Positions 35,221 to 42,617 of a stretch of 64,000 nucleotides of DNA are shown here, one piece after another; the first letter of the stretch is position 1, and each line of letters opens with the position of its first letter. Source of the DNA: Phenylobacterium soli (GTDB lineage Bacteria; Pseudomonadota; Alphaproteobacteria; Caulobacterales; Caulobacteraceae); the NCBI RefSeq assembly GCF_003254475.1, contig NZ_QFYQ01000001.1:1054001-1118000 (forward strand). Direction: 5' to 3'. The translations under genes were made by a program, and so were the position numbers. The notes below the pieces were generated by a model. It was not told where the DNA came from, searched no databases, and saw only the letters and a list, made by a program, of their open reading frames with translations.

Positions 35221-35563
35221 GGCTGCGCATATAGGCCACCACCGCCGTCGTCTCCTCCGGGGTGACGTAGATCGGCGGCATCTCCACGTGCCCGTTCCGC
35301 GAGATCTCGCCGATCGCCGCGGCGAGCTGGGCGTCGCTGCGCGTGCGCGCCAGATCACGGAAGGCCGGGGCCCGCGGATGGGCGCTGGCGCCGCTCGGGC
35401 CGGTGGCGTGGCAGCCGGCGCAGGCACGCTCGACGAAGGCGCGGCCGGACGCGTTGCCGGCGGCGGGGCCGGGGGCCGGCGCGGTCGCGGTCGTGCAGGC
35501 GGCGGCCGCCAGGGCGAGGCCGGAAACGACCAGAGCGACGAGCAGCGAGGCGCGGGTCTGCAT
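35201..35563 (-). CDS. Small exported c-type cytochrome (monoheme)
   Basis: 120 residues with an N-terminal export signal (LLVALVVSGLALAAAACTT, possibly a lipoprotein signal with the cysteine at 23) and one heme motif CAGCH near residue 49-53. The C-terminal part [26 protein letters not shown] contains the likely methionine ligand. It is a class I cytochrome c resembling the one at 49809-50165, which also has HFEMRP before a similar C-terminus. It is 10 bp downstream of the NRAMP-like gene, in one unit that has a FixJ-type box. Confidence 0.85.
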   Translation of the reverse strand: MQTRASLLVALVVSGLALAAAACTTATAPAPGPAAGNASGRAFVERACAGCHATGPSGASAHPRAPAFRDLARTRSDAQLAAAIGEISRNGHVEMPPIYVTPEETTAVVAYMRSLTGRAS

Positions 35564-35573
35564 TTTCAGGACC

Positions 35574-36872
35574 TCAGGCTGGGAAGACGAACATGGCGAG
35601 CACCGCCAGGGCCATGACGGCGGTGGCCGCCCAGCCGAAGATCCGCATGCCCGTGGTGGCGACGTAGCGGCCCATCTCGTGGCGACGCGAGCCGACCAGC
35701 ATCATGCCGGCCATGATCGGCACCGAGATGACGCCGTTGATCACCGCGCTCCAGAACAGCGCCTTGATCGGATCCAGCGGCGAGAAGACCACGCCCAGGG
35801 CCAGGAGCATGGCCGCGGCGATGACCGAGTAGAAGCCCGGCGCTTCCCAGGGCTCGTGCTCCAGGCCCATCTTCCAGTCGAAGGACTCGGCCACGGCGTA
35901 GGCGGCAGAGCCAGCCAGCACCGGCACGGCCAGCAGGCCTGTGCCGACGATGCCGAGGCTGAACAGGCCGAACGCCATGGGCCCGGCGATCGGCTTCAGG
36001 GCCAGGGCCGCGTCGGCCGAGGTCTGGATGTCGGTCTTGCCGGCCACGTGCAGGGTCGCGGCGGTGGTCAGGATGATGAAGAAGGCGATCAGGTTCGAGA
36101 ACAGCATCCCGACCACCGTGTCCCAGCGGATGCGGTTCAGCTCGCGCTTGGCCTTGGCGCCGGAGGAATGCAGCAGGTCGTGCTCGTGGTTGGCCTCGAG
36201 CTCCTCGACCTCTTCCGAGCTCTGCCAGAAGAACAGGTAGGGGCTGATCGTGGTGCCGAACACCGCGACCACGACGGTCAGGGCCTCGGAGGTCAGCGGC
36301 ATCTGCGGCGCCAGGGTGCGGGTCAGCACCTCGCCCCAGTCGATCCGCACGGTGAAGATCACGCCGAGGTAGGCGAACAGCGCCAGCGTCAGCCACTTCA
36401 GGACATGGACATAGCGGTGGTAGGGCACGAACAGCTGCAGCAGCAGCGAGGCTGCGGCGAACACCACCGTGAGCGCCTTGGCGTCCCAGCCGGTGACCAG
36501 CTCGGCGGCGGCGCCCATGGCGCCGATGTCGGCGCCGATGTTGACCGTGTTGGCGATGAACAGCAGGGCCACCAGCAGGCCGACCACCTGGCGCGGCAGC
36601 ACCTTGCCCATGTTGGCCGCCAGGCCGCGGCCGGTGACCCGGCCGATGCGCGCGCTGATCAGCTGGACGGCGACCATCAGCGGATAGGTCAGCACCACCG
36701 TCCAGAGCATGTTGGGGCCGAACTGGGCGCCCGCCTGGGAATAGGTGGCGACGCCGGACGGATCGTCGTCCGCGGCGCCGGTGATCAGCCCCGGGCCGAG
36801 CCGGCTGAGGAGGCCCGGCGGCCGGCGTCGGCGGCGATAGAGCGAGGAGGGCCGGTGGCGGCTCTGGGTCAT
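35574..36872 (-). CDS. NRAMP-family transporter with atypical metal-site residues
   Basis: 432 residues with about 11 helices. The fold is NRAMP-like: GLITGAADDDPSGVATYSQAG in the first helix and VAVFGTTISPYLFFWQSSEE in the sixth. In Mn/Fe transporters the first helix has DPGN and the sixth AxxMPHN; here these read D37-P-S-G40 and T-ISPY, so the asparagine and the key methionine are missing. The substrate is therefore probably not classical Mn(II)/Fe(II); a hard metal ion such as Mg(II), or another solute, is possible. It lies between a 33-codon membrane protein and a cytochrome c in a unit preceded by a FixJ-type box. Confidence 0.8.
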   Translation of the reverse strand: MTQSRHRPSSLYRRRRRPPGLLSRLGPGLITGAADDDPSGVATYSQAGAQFGPNMLWTVVLTYPLMVAVQLISARIGRVTGRGLAANMGKVLPRQVVGLLVALLFIANTVNIGADIGAMGAAAELVTGWDAKALTVVFAAASLLLQLFVPYHRYVHVLKWLTLALFAYLGVIFTVRIDWGEVLTRTLAPQMPLTSEALTVVVAVFGTTISPYLFFWQSSEEVEELEANHEHDLLHSSGAKAKRELNRIRWDTVVGMLFSNLIAFFIILTTAATLHVAGKTDIQTSADAALALKPIAGPMAFGLFSLGIVGTGLLAVPVLAGSAAYAVAESFDWKMGLEHEPWEAPGFYSVIAAAMLLALGVVFSPLDPIKALFWSAVINGVISVPIMAGMMLVGSRRHEMGRYVATTGMRIFGWAATAVMALAVLAMFVFPA

Positions 36873-36909
36873 GGCGCCTCGTAAGTAACGCCCGACCCGA
36901 AGCCGGCGT

Positions 36910-37011
36910 CTACCTCTTCGTCTTGCCGAAGGACGAGACCGCGAAGAGGGTCAGCATGAACGCCGCATAGGCGACGACCACCATGCCCAGGTACAGTTGT
37001 TGGCCCGACAT
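36910..37011 (-). CDS. 33-residue membrane microprotein
   Basis: Read from the ATG at 37011: MSGQQLYLGMVVVAYAAFML and then TLFAVSSFGKTKR. It is one membrane helix (about residues 6-27) with a short basic tail. A good Shine-Dalgarno (AAGGGAG) precedes the ATG. A FixJ-type box lies 66 bases upstream. The size and topology recall microproteins such as CcoQ, CydX or KdpF that stabilise membrane complexes; which partner is unknown. The NRAMP-like gene starts 37 bp downstream and is probably co-transcribed. Confidence 0.7.
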   Translation of the reverse strand: MSGQQLYLGMVVVAYAAFMLTLFAVSSFGKTKR

Positions 37012-37077
37012 GCCCGGCTCCCTTGTGAACTCGAGCTGACATGACGCAAGCCTTTGCCTGAAGGTACTCGGGGCTAT

Positions 37078-37097
37078 CCCTTAAGGGGTTCTACGTA
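37078..37097 (-). promoter_or_regulatory. FixJ-type box upstream of the 33-codon gene
   Basis: On the minus strand this reads TACGTAGAACCCCTTAAGGG. It differs from the fixK box at two positions. It ends 67 bp before the 33-codon gene start, exactly the fixK spacing. A second TTACGTAA lies at 37100-37107 beside it. It also sits just below the fixJ stop. Confidence 0.75.
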
Positions 37098-37109
37098 TCC
37101 TTACGTAAA

Positions 37110-37718
37110 CTACTCGCGTTCCGCGGCGAGCGTCATCCGCACCAGCTCGGAGAGGCTGGCGGCGCCCATCTTGGTCATGACGTTGGCGCGGTAGATCTCC
37201 ACCGTCCGCGGGCTGATGCCGAGGTCGTAGGCGATCACCTTATTGGCCTGGCCGGCGACCAGCCCCTGCAGCACCTCGCGCTCGCGGGTGGAGAGCGAGG
37301 CCAGCTTGCCGCGGATGCCGGCCAGCTCGTCGCTGCGCTGGGCCTGGTCCTCGGCCTGGGCGAGGGCGGCGCGGATGGCGGTCAGCAGGGCCTCGTCGTC
37401 GAACGGCTTCTCGATGAAGTCGTGGACCCCGGCCTTCATCGCCTCGATCGCCAGCGGCACGTCGGCATGGCCGGTCATGACGATGATCGGCAGGGTGACG
37501 CCGAGCGTCTTCAGCCGCTGGATGAGCTCGAGCCCGCTCATCTCGGGCATGCGCACGTCGGTGACGATACAGCCCGGCTCCAGGTGCTTCACGTGCTCGA
37601 GGAAGACCACCGCCGACTCGTAGGTCTTGTTCGCCAGATCCGCCGACTCCAGCAGGAAGGACAAGGAATCGCGCATGGCCGCATCGTCGTCGATCACATG
37701 CACCACGCCGCTATTCAT
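37110..37718 (-). CDS. fixJ: Two-component response regulator FixJ
   Basis: 202 residues from the ATG at 37718, the usual FixJ size; the longer open frame covers the end of fixL. Receiver domain with D10/D11 ([13 protein letters not shown]), phosphoacceptor D54 ([15 protein letters not shown]) and K104 ([11 protein letters not shown]). LuxR-type DNA-binding domain with [43 protein letters not shown]. FixL phosphorylates it at low oxygen; it then activates fixK. The start lies eight bases inside the end of fixL. Confidence 0.95.
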   Translation of the reverse strand: MNSGVVHVIDDDAAMRDSLSFLLESADLANKTYESAVVFLEHVKHLEPGCIVTDVRMPEMSGLELIQRLKTLGVTLPIIVMTGHADVPLAIEAMKAGVHDFIEKPFDDEALLTAIRAALAQAEDQAQRSDELAGIRGKLASLSTREREVLQGLVAGQANKVIAYDLGISPRTVEIYRANVMTKMGAASLSELVRMTLAAERE

Positions 37719-39204
37719 CCGCCATCTCCTCCGTCTCGGCCAGGCGCAGGGTGAAGTGGAACTCCGCCCCGCCCTCCGGCGCGCGCTCAACCCAGATCCG
37801 TCCGCCGTGCGCCTCGATGATGGTGCGCGAGATCGAAAGGCCCACGCCCATGCCGGTCGCCTTGGTGGTGACGAACGGCTGGAACAGCTGGGCCGCCACC
37901 TCGTCGGAGACGCCGGGCCCGGTGTCGGACACCACCACCTCGGCGAGGTCCTCCGGCCCGCGCTGGACCGCCACCGTCAGCTCCTTGCGCGGGCCGCCCT
38001 CCATGGCGTCAACCGCGTTGCGGATCAGGTTCAGCAGCACCTGCTGGATCTGCACCTTGTCGGCCAGCACCAGGTCCACGCCGCGGTCGTAGCGGAAGCG
38101 GACGCGCACGCCGTGCTCCTTGGCGCCGACCAGGGCCAGGGCGCTCGCTTCCTGCACCAGCTTGGGCAGGCTCTCCACCCGCCGCTCGGTGTCGCCGCGG
38201 CTGACGAAGTCGCGCAGCCGCCGGATGATCTGGCCGGCGCGCAGGGCCTGCTCCGAGGCCTTCTCCAGGGCGTCGTTCAGCCGCTCCACGGGAACCTCGG
38301 GCTGGGCCAGCAGGCGGATCGAGCCCTTCAGGTAATTGGCGATCGCCGACAGCGGCTGGTTCAGCTCGTGGGCCAGGGCAGAGGCCATTTCGCCCATCGC
38401 GGTCAGGCGCGAGACGTGGACCAGCTCGGACTGCAGCTCCTGCAGCCGGCGTTCGGTGGTCTGGCGCTCGGTGAGGTCGCGGACGAAGCCGGTGAAGAAC
38501 CGGGCGTGGGGCGAGCGCGCCTCGCCCACCGCCAGCTCCATCGGGAAGGTCGAGCCGTCCTTGCGCTCGCCCACGACCACCCGGCCGATGCCGATGATCC
38601 GCCGCTCGCCGGTGGTCATGTAGCGATGCAGGTAGGAGTCGTGCTCCTCGCGGTAGGGCGCGGGCATGAGCATGGAGACGTTGCGGCCGATCACCTCGTC
38701 CGGCGTCCAGCCGAACAGCCGCTGCGCCGCCTGGCTGAACGACTGCATGACGCCGACTTCGTCGATGACGATCATGGCGTCGGGCACGGTGTCCAGGACC
38801 GACTGCAGGTGGGCCTCGCGGTCCATCATGCTGCGGGCGATCTCGTCGGTGCGCCGCCGGGCCCGCTGGAACCACTCGCCGCCGATCACCACCGCCGTCG
38901 CGCCGACCACGAACATCCCGGCGGCGAAGTATTCGGGGGTGTTGATGTGGCCGCGCAGCAGCGGCGGGGCGAGGCCGAGCGCGACGCCGAGCGCCGTGGC
39001 CAGGATCCCGGGCAAGGCGCCGCCCAGGGCCGCTCCGGCGACCACCGCCGGGATGTAGAGCGAGAAGCCGAGGGCGCTGTCGCCCATGTAGGGATCGAGG
39101 CTCAGGCGCAGGAGGAGCGCCAGCACCGCACCCAGGGCCGCTGCGCCGCAGCCCGTCAGCAGGGCGCGGGAAGAGCGCGGCGGCGGAGAATCGTTGCGAG
39201 CCAT
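37711..39204 (-). CDS. fixL: Oxygen-sensing histidine kinase FixL
   Basis: 497 residues: four short membrane helices at the N-terminus (about 12-112, DUF4118-like), a heme PAS domain (about 130-250) and a kinase core. The heme ligand histidine is H188 in [15 protein letters not shown], and R208 in IIGIGR matches the distal arginine of rhizobial FixL. The phosphorylated histidine is H279 in [16 protein letters not shown]; the ATPase domain has [19 protein letters not shown] N/G boxes ([16 protein letters not shown]). Oxygen binding to heme should switch the kinase off. It overlaps fixJ. Confidence 0.95.
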   Translation of the reverse strand: MARNDSPPPRSSRALLTGCGAAALGAVLALLLRLSLDPYMGDSALGFSLYIPAVVAGAALGGALPGILATALGVALGLAPPLLRGHINTPEYFAAGMFVVGATAVVIGGEWFQRARRRTDEIARSMMDREAHLQSVLDTVPDAMIVIDEVGVMQSFSQAAQRLFGWTPDEVIGRNVSMLMPAPYREEHDSYLHRYMTTGERRIIGIGRVVVGERKDGSTFPMELAVGEARSPHARFFTGFVRDLTERQTTERRLQELQSELVHVSRLTAMGEMASALAHELNQPLSAIANYLKGSIRLLAQPEVPVERLNDALEKASEQALRAGQIIRRLRDFVSRGDTERRVESLPKLVQEASALALVGAKEHGVRVRFRYDRGVDLVLADKVQIQQVLLNLIRNAVDAMEGGPRKELTVAVQRGPEDLAEVVVSDTGPGVSDEVAAQLFQPFVTTKATGMGVGLSISRTIIEAHGGRIWVERAPEGGAEFHFTLRLAETEEMADE

Positions 39205-39295
39205 CAGATCCTGAGCGTGAGCGGTGGCGGGAACCTGCCCCGTGGGCTGCGTCGCGGCAAGCCCCCGCTAGGCCGACGCCGGCCCCGGCGGCGGC

Positions 39296-39315
39296 TACGT
39301 AGCATCCCGTAAGGT
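39296..39315 (+). promoter_or_regulatory. FixJ-type box between fixL and the 83-residue gene
   Basis: TACGTAGCATCCCGTAAGGT shares the TACGTAG and CCCGTAAGG blocks with the fixK box. It is 92 bp upstream of fixL on the other strand and 83 bp before the ATG at 39398. A further CCCTAAGGAG at about 39331-39340 may be a half site. Confidence 0.7.
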
Positions 39316-39397
39316 CGAAACCCTAAGGAGCAGACACGAATGGCGGGGGAAGGCGCAGGTCCGTAACCCTTGGGCCAACGAACGAATGGAGACAGTG

Positions 39398-39649
39398 ATG
39401 TCGGAAGCCCTCGCCCATACCGCCGCCCACCCCGCCCTGGTGTCGCGCCCCGTGCTGCGCGCCGACGAGCCGGCCAGCTACCTGATGCTGAACCCGCAGG
39501 GCCAGGCCGCCTGGACGACCGATCCGGTCACCGCCACCAGCTTCGCCTCGATGCGAGAGGCGATGCGGGCGGCCATGCGTCTCCCCTCGAACCTGCGCGC
39601 CTTCGGCCTGCTGCGTGACGTCGAAGTCGCGCTCAGCAAGCCCCACTGA
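39398..39649 (+). CDS. Small hypothetical protein under a FixJ-type box
   Basis: 83 residues from the ATG at 39398, chosen because GGAGA lies five bases before it; an ATG at 39386 overlaps that site. The sequence (MSEALAHTAAHPALVSRPVL, then SYLMLNPQGQAAWTTDPVTATSFASMREAMRAAMRLPSNLRAFGLL) has no membrane helix, no cysteine and no motif I recognise. It is divergent from fixL. Three hairpins follow its stop directly. Its likely FixJ control suggests a role early in the hypoxic response. Confidence 0.65.
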   Translation: MSEALAHTAAHPALVSRPVLRADEPASYLMLNPQGQAAWTTDPVTATSFASMREAMRAAMRLPSNLRAFGLLRDVEVALSKPH

Positions 39650-39650
39650 C

Positions 39651-39780
39651 CGACGACGGCCTTACCTCCCCCAATCCCCCTCCGTCGTCGTTGTAGCCGA
39701 GCGCGTTCCCCCGACGCGCTCCTTGCGAGCGCCGTCCAGCCGGTCCCCCCTCTCCTCCCGGCTGGCGGCGCTCTTTTCTT
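39651..39780 (+). ncRNA. Candidate 3'-UTR-derived RNA: three hairpins with C-rich loops
   Basis: Directly after the 83-residue gene come three perfect stems: 39651-39659 with 39682-39690 (loop contains CCTCCCCC and CCCCC), 39699-39705 with 39715-39721 (loop TTCCCCCGA), and 39728-39743 with 39758-39772 (loop TCCCCCCTCTCCTC), the last followed by CTTTTCTTT. Repeated hairpins with C-rich, anti-Shine-Dalgarno loops are known from alphaproteobacterial regulatory RNAs (CcsR family in Rhodobacter, GsrN in Caulobacter). This region could be processed from the mRNA as such an RNA. Expression is not shown. Confidence 0.4.
39728..39780 (+). terminator. Strong rho-independent terminator
   Basis: AGCGCCG-T-CCAGCCGG pairs with CCGGCTGG-CGGCGCT over a 14-base C-rich loop, followed by CTTTTCTTT. 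It ends the transcript of the 83-residue gene and is the third of three C-loop hairpins. Confidence 0.88.
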
Positions 39781-39827
39781 TAGCCGACATCCGCAGCGGC
39801 CCTGAAGCGCCCCCTCAGGCCGCCTCC

Positions 39828-42503
39828 TCACGCCTCGGCCGGCTGCGCCTCGAGGCGTCGGGTCATCCGCACCCGCGCCGTGTCGTGGGCCGCCTCGGCG
39901 ACGAAGCCCAGGTGGGCGGCCACCTCGCGCATCCGCTCGTTGTCGCGGGCCACGTCGCCCCACACCGTCGCGATGCCCTTGGCCGCCGCATAGTCGACCA
40001 CCGCCTGCAGCAGGAACGAGCCGAGGCCCCGCGCCTGGCGGTCGCTGCGCACCATCAGGGCGAACTCGGCGGAGTCGCCTTCCGGGGCGCAGACCAGGCG
40101 GCCGACGCCGAGGATCTCGCCGGCCGGATTTTCGGCGATCAGCGCGATGTGCCGGTCGTAGTCGATCTGGGTCAGCCGCCGGGCGAGATCAGGCGTCAGG
40201 CGGCGCAGCCCGCCGGAGAATCGCAGGCGCACGTCCCGGTCCGAGGACAGGTCGACCATCTCGCACAGCCGGTCGGCGTCCGTCGGCCGGATCGGGCGAA
40301 TGCGGAGGGTCTCGCCGCCCACCTCGATGTCGCGCGCCAGCTGCGCCGGATAGGGCAGGATCGCCAGCCGCGGCGTCTGGGCGTCCGGCGTGCGCACCCC
40401 GATGCGGGCGTCGACCGCGATGACCCCTTCGGCGTCACAGAGCAGGGGATTGATGTCGAGCTCGGTGACCTCGGGCAGGTCGCTCGCCAGGTCGCCCAGC
40501 GCGACCAGCACGCGCGCGAGCGCCTCGAGGTCGGCCGGCGGCCGGTCGCGATAGCCGGCGAGCAGCTTCGAGACCCGCGTGCGGGCGACCATGTCCCTGG
40601 CCAGGGCCGAATTCAGCGGCGGCAGGCCCAGGGCGCGGTCGGCCGTCACCTGCACCGCGACCCCGCCCTGGCCGACCATCACCACCGGGCCGAAGGTCGG
40701 ATCCTGCACCAGGCCGGCCAGCAGCTCCTCGGCGTTGGGCCGTTCGATCATCGGCTCGACGATGAAGCCGTCGACGCGGGCCTCCGGGCGCAGCTTGGCG
40801 ATCCGGCCCAGCATGTCGCGGGCGGCGAGCTCGGTCTCCGAGGCGCCTTCCAGCCCGAGCCGCACACCGCCCACGTCCGACTTGTGGCTGATGTCCCGCG
40901 ACAGGATCTTCAGCACCACCTTGCCCTCCATGCGCCCGGCCGCCAGGCCTGCGCCGCCGGGCGTTGCGGCCGACTGGCTCTCCACCACCGGGACGCCATA
41001 GGCGCGCAGCACCGCGCGGGCCTCGGGGTCGGTCAGGGCGGTGCGGCCCTGGCGCAGCGCGTCCTCGACGATCTTGCGGGCGGTGGTCGGGTCGGTGGGG
41101 CCGGGGCCGGGCGGCGGCGCCTCGACCAGCAGCTCGTGGGTGCGGCGGGCGCGGACCAGCTGGCCAAAGGCGGTGATCGCCTGTTCGGGTGTGTCGTAGG
41201 TGGGGATCCGCGAGGTCGCGAATAGGCTGCGCGCGTCGGCCGTCCCGGCTTCGCCGAGCCAGGCCGTCAGCACCGGCTTGTGGCGCCGACCGGCCCGGGC
41301 CACGGCGTCGGCCGTCGCCTTGGCGGCCTCGGTGGAGGACGCCACCGCCACGGGACAGTTCAGGGCGAGGACCGCGTCGACCTCGGGGGCGTGCATCAGC
41401 ACCTCCATGGCCTGGCCGTAGAGGGCCGGATGGGCGTCGCCGAGGATGTCCACCGGATTGCGCCGCGACCAATGCGCGGGCGCGATCCCGTCCAGGGCCG
41501 CGAGGGTCTCGGCCGAAAGCTCGGCGAGCGCCGCGCCCGCGCCCTCCAGCGCGTCCACCGCCAGCACGCCCGCCCCGCCGCCGTTGGTCAGGATCGCCAG
41601 CCGGTCGCCGGACGAGCGGACGCCGGCGCTGAACGCCTGGGCGGCCTCGAAAAGCTCGGCCAGGGTGTCGACCCGCAGCAGGCCGGCGCGGCGGAAGGCG
41701 GCGTCATAGACCGCGTCGGCGCCGGCCAGGGCGCCGGTGTGGGAAAAGGCGGCCTTGGCCCCGGCCGAGCTGCGGCCCGACTTGATCACCGCCACCGGCT
41801 TGCTGCGCGCCGCCGCGCGGGCCGCGCTCATGAACTTGCGGGCGTCGGCGACGCCCTCGAGGTAGAGCACGATCCCGTCGGTTTCGGCGTCGAGCGCCAG
41901 GTAGTCGAGCAGGTCGCCCACGTCCACGTCGGCGGAATCCCCCACCGTCACGATGTGCGAGAAGCCCACCCCATGCGGCGGCGCCCAGTCCAGCGCCGCG
42001 GCCGCCACCGCCCCCGACTGCGCCACCAGCGCCAGATGTCCGGCCTGCGGCATGCGGTGGGCGAAGCTGGCGTTGATCCGGTGCAGCGGCGACAGGAAGC
42101 CCAGGCAGTTGGGGCCGACGATCCGCATCAGGTGCGGCCGGGCGGCGTCCAGCACCGCCTGTTTCAGCTCGGCCTCGCGCCCGCCGCTTTCGAAGCCGGC
42201 GCTGATCACCACGGCGGCGCGGCAGCCCTTCTGACCAAGCGCCGTCACCAGCGCCGGGACCGTCTCGGCCGGCGTCGCGATGACCGCCAGGTCCGGGACC
42301 TGCGGCAGGTCCTCGATGCGCGCGTGGACGGCCTGTCCCTGGATCTCGCCGCCCTTCGGATTGACCAGCATCACGGGACCGGAGAACCCCGCCGAGAGCA
42401 GGTTGCGGGTGATCACCTCGCCGACCGAGCCCGGCCGGGCCGAGGCTCCGACGAAGGCGATGGCGCGCGGCTCGAAGAGGGCGTCGAGATTGCGTGTCGT
42501 CAT
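39828..42503 (-). CDS. Acyl-CoA synthetase (ADP-forming type) fused to a GNAT acetyltransferase
   Basis: 891 residues from the ATG at 42503; the open frame extends antisense to the alcohol dehydrogenase and that part is not real. Domains: CoA-binding (PRAIAFVGASARPGSVGEVITRNLL, 12-130), succinyl-CoA-ligase-like (about 150-450), ATP-grasp (about 480-690, with VVLKILSRDISHKSDVGGV) and a C-terminal GNAT domain (about 730-885, with SDRQARGLGSFLLQAVVDYA). This is the PatZ/Pat-like architecture, in which the GNAT domain acetylates lysines, often on acyl-CoA synthetases; the ligase-like part may bind or make acetyl-CoA. A FixK-like site lies just upstream. Confidence 0.88.
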   Translation of the reverse strand: MTTRNLDALFEPRAIAFVGASARPGSVGEVITRNLLSAGFSGPVMLVNPKGGEIQGQAVHARIEDLPQVPDLAVIATPAETVPALVTALGQKGCRAAVVISAGFESGGREAELKQAVLDAARPHLMRIVGPNCLGFLSPLHRINASFAHRMPQAGHLALVAQSGAVAAAALDWAPPHGVGFSHIVTVGDSADVDVGDLLDYLALDAETDGIVLYLEGVADARKFMSAARAAARSKPVAVIKSGRSSAGAKAAFSHTGALAGADAVYDAAFRRAGLLRVDTLAELFEAAQAFSAGVRSSGDRLAILTNGGGAGVLAVDALEGAGAALAELSAETLAALDGIAPAHWSRRNPVDILGDAHPALYGQAMEVLMHAPEVDAVLALNCPVAVASSTEAAKATADAVARAGRRHKPVLTAWLGEAGTADARSLFATSRIPTYDTPEQAITAFGQLVRARRTHELLVEAPPPGPGPTDPTTARKIVEDALRQGRTALTDPEARAVLRAYGVPVVESQSAATPGGAGLAAGRMEGKVVLKILSRDISHKSDVGGVRLGLEGASETELAARDMLGRIAKLRPEARVDGFIVEPMIERPNAEELLAGLVQDPTFGPVVMVGQGGVAVQVTADRALGLPPLNSALARDMVARTRVSKLLAGYRDRPPADLEALARVLVALGDLASDLPEVTELDINPLLCDAEGVIAVDARIGVRTPDAQTPRLAILPYPAQLARDIEVGGETLRIRPIRPTDADRLCEMVDLSSDRDVRLRFSGGLRRLTPDLARRLTQIDYDRHIALIAENPAGEILGVGRLVCAPEGDSAEFALMVRSDRQARGLGSFLLQAVVDYAAAKGIATVWGDVARDNERMREVAAHLGFVAEAAHDTARVRMTRRLEAQPAEA

Positions 42504-42539
42504 GTCGAACGTCTTGTCCCAAGGAGGACCGGAGCAGCG

Positions 42540-42553
42540 TTGATACGCGTCAA
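42540..42553. promoter_or_regulatory. FNR/FixK-like site (TTGAT-ACGC-GTCAA)
   Basis: One base off a perfect palindrome, between the divergent synthetase/acetyltransferase and alcohol dehydrogenase genes. Class II spacing would give starts near 42505 (minus, almost leaderless) and 42588 (plus). Confidence 0.65.
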
Positions 42554-42617
42554 CCTGTTCCCATTTTGCGGGCGCCGCGGATAGTCTCGGCGGCGTCTTC
42601 ACGCTGCGAGGCGCTGC

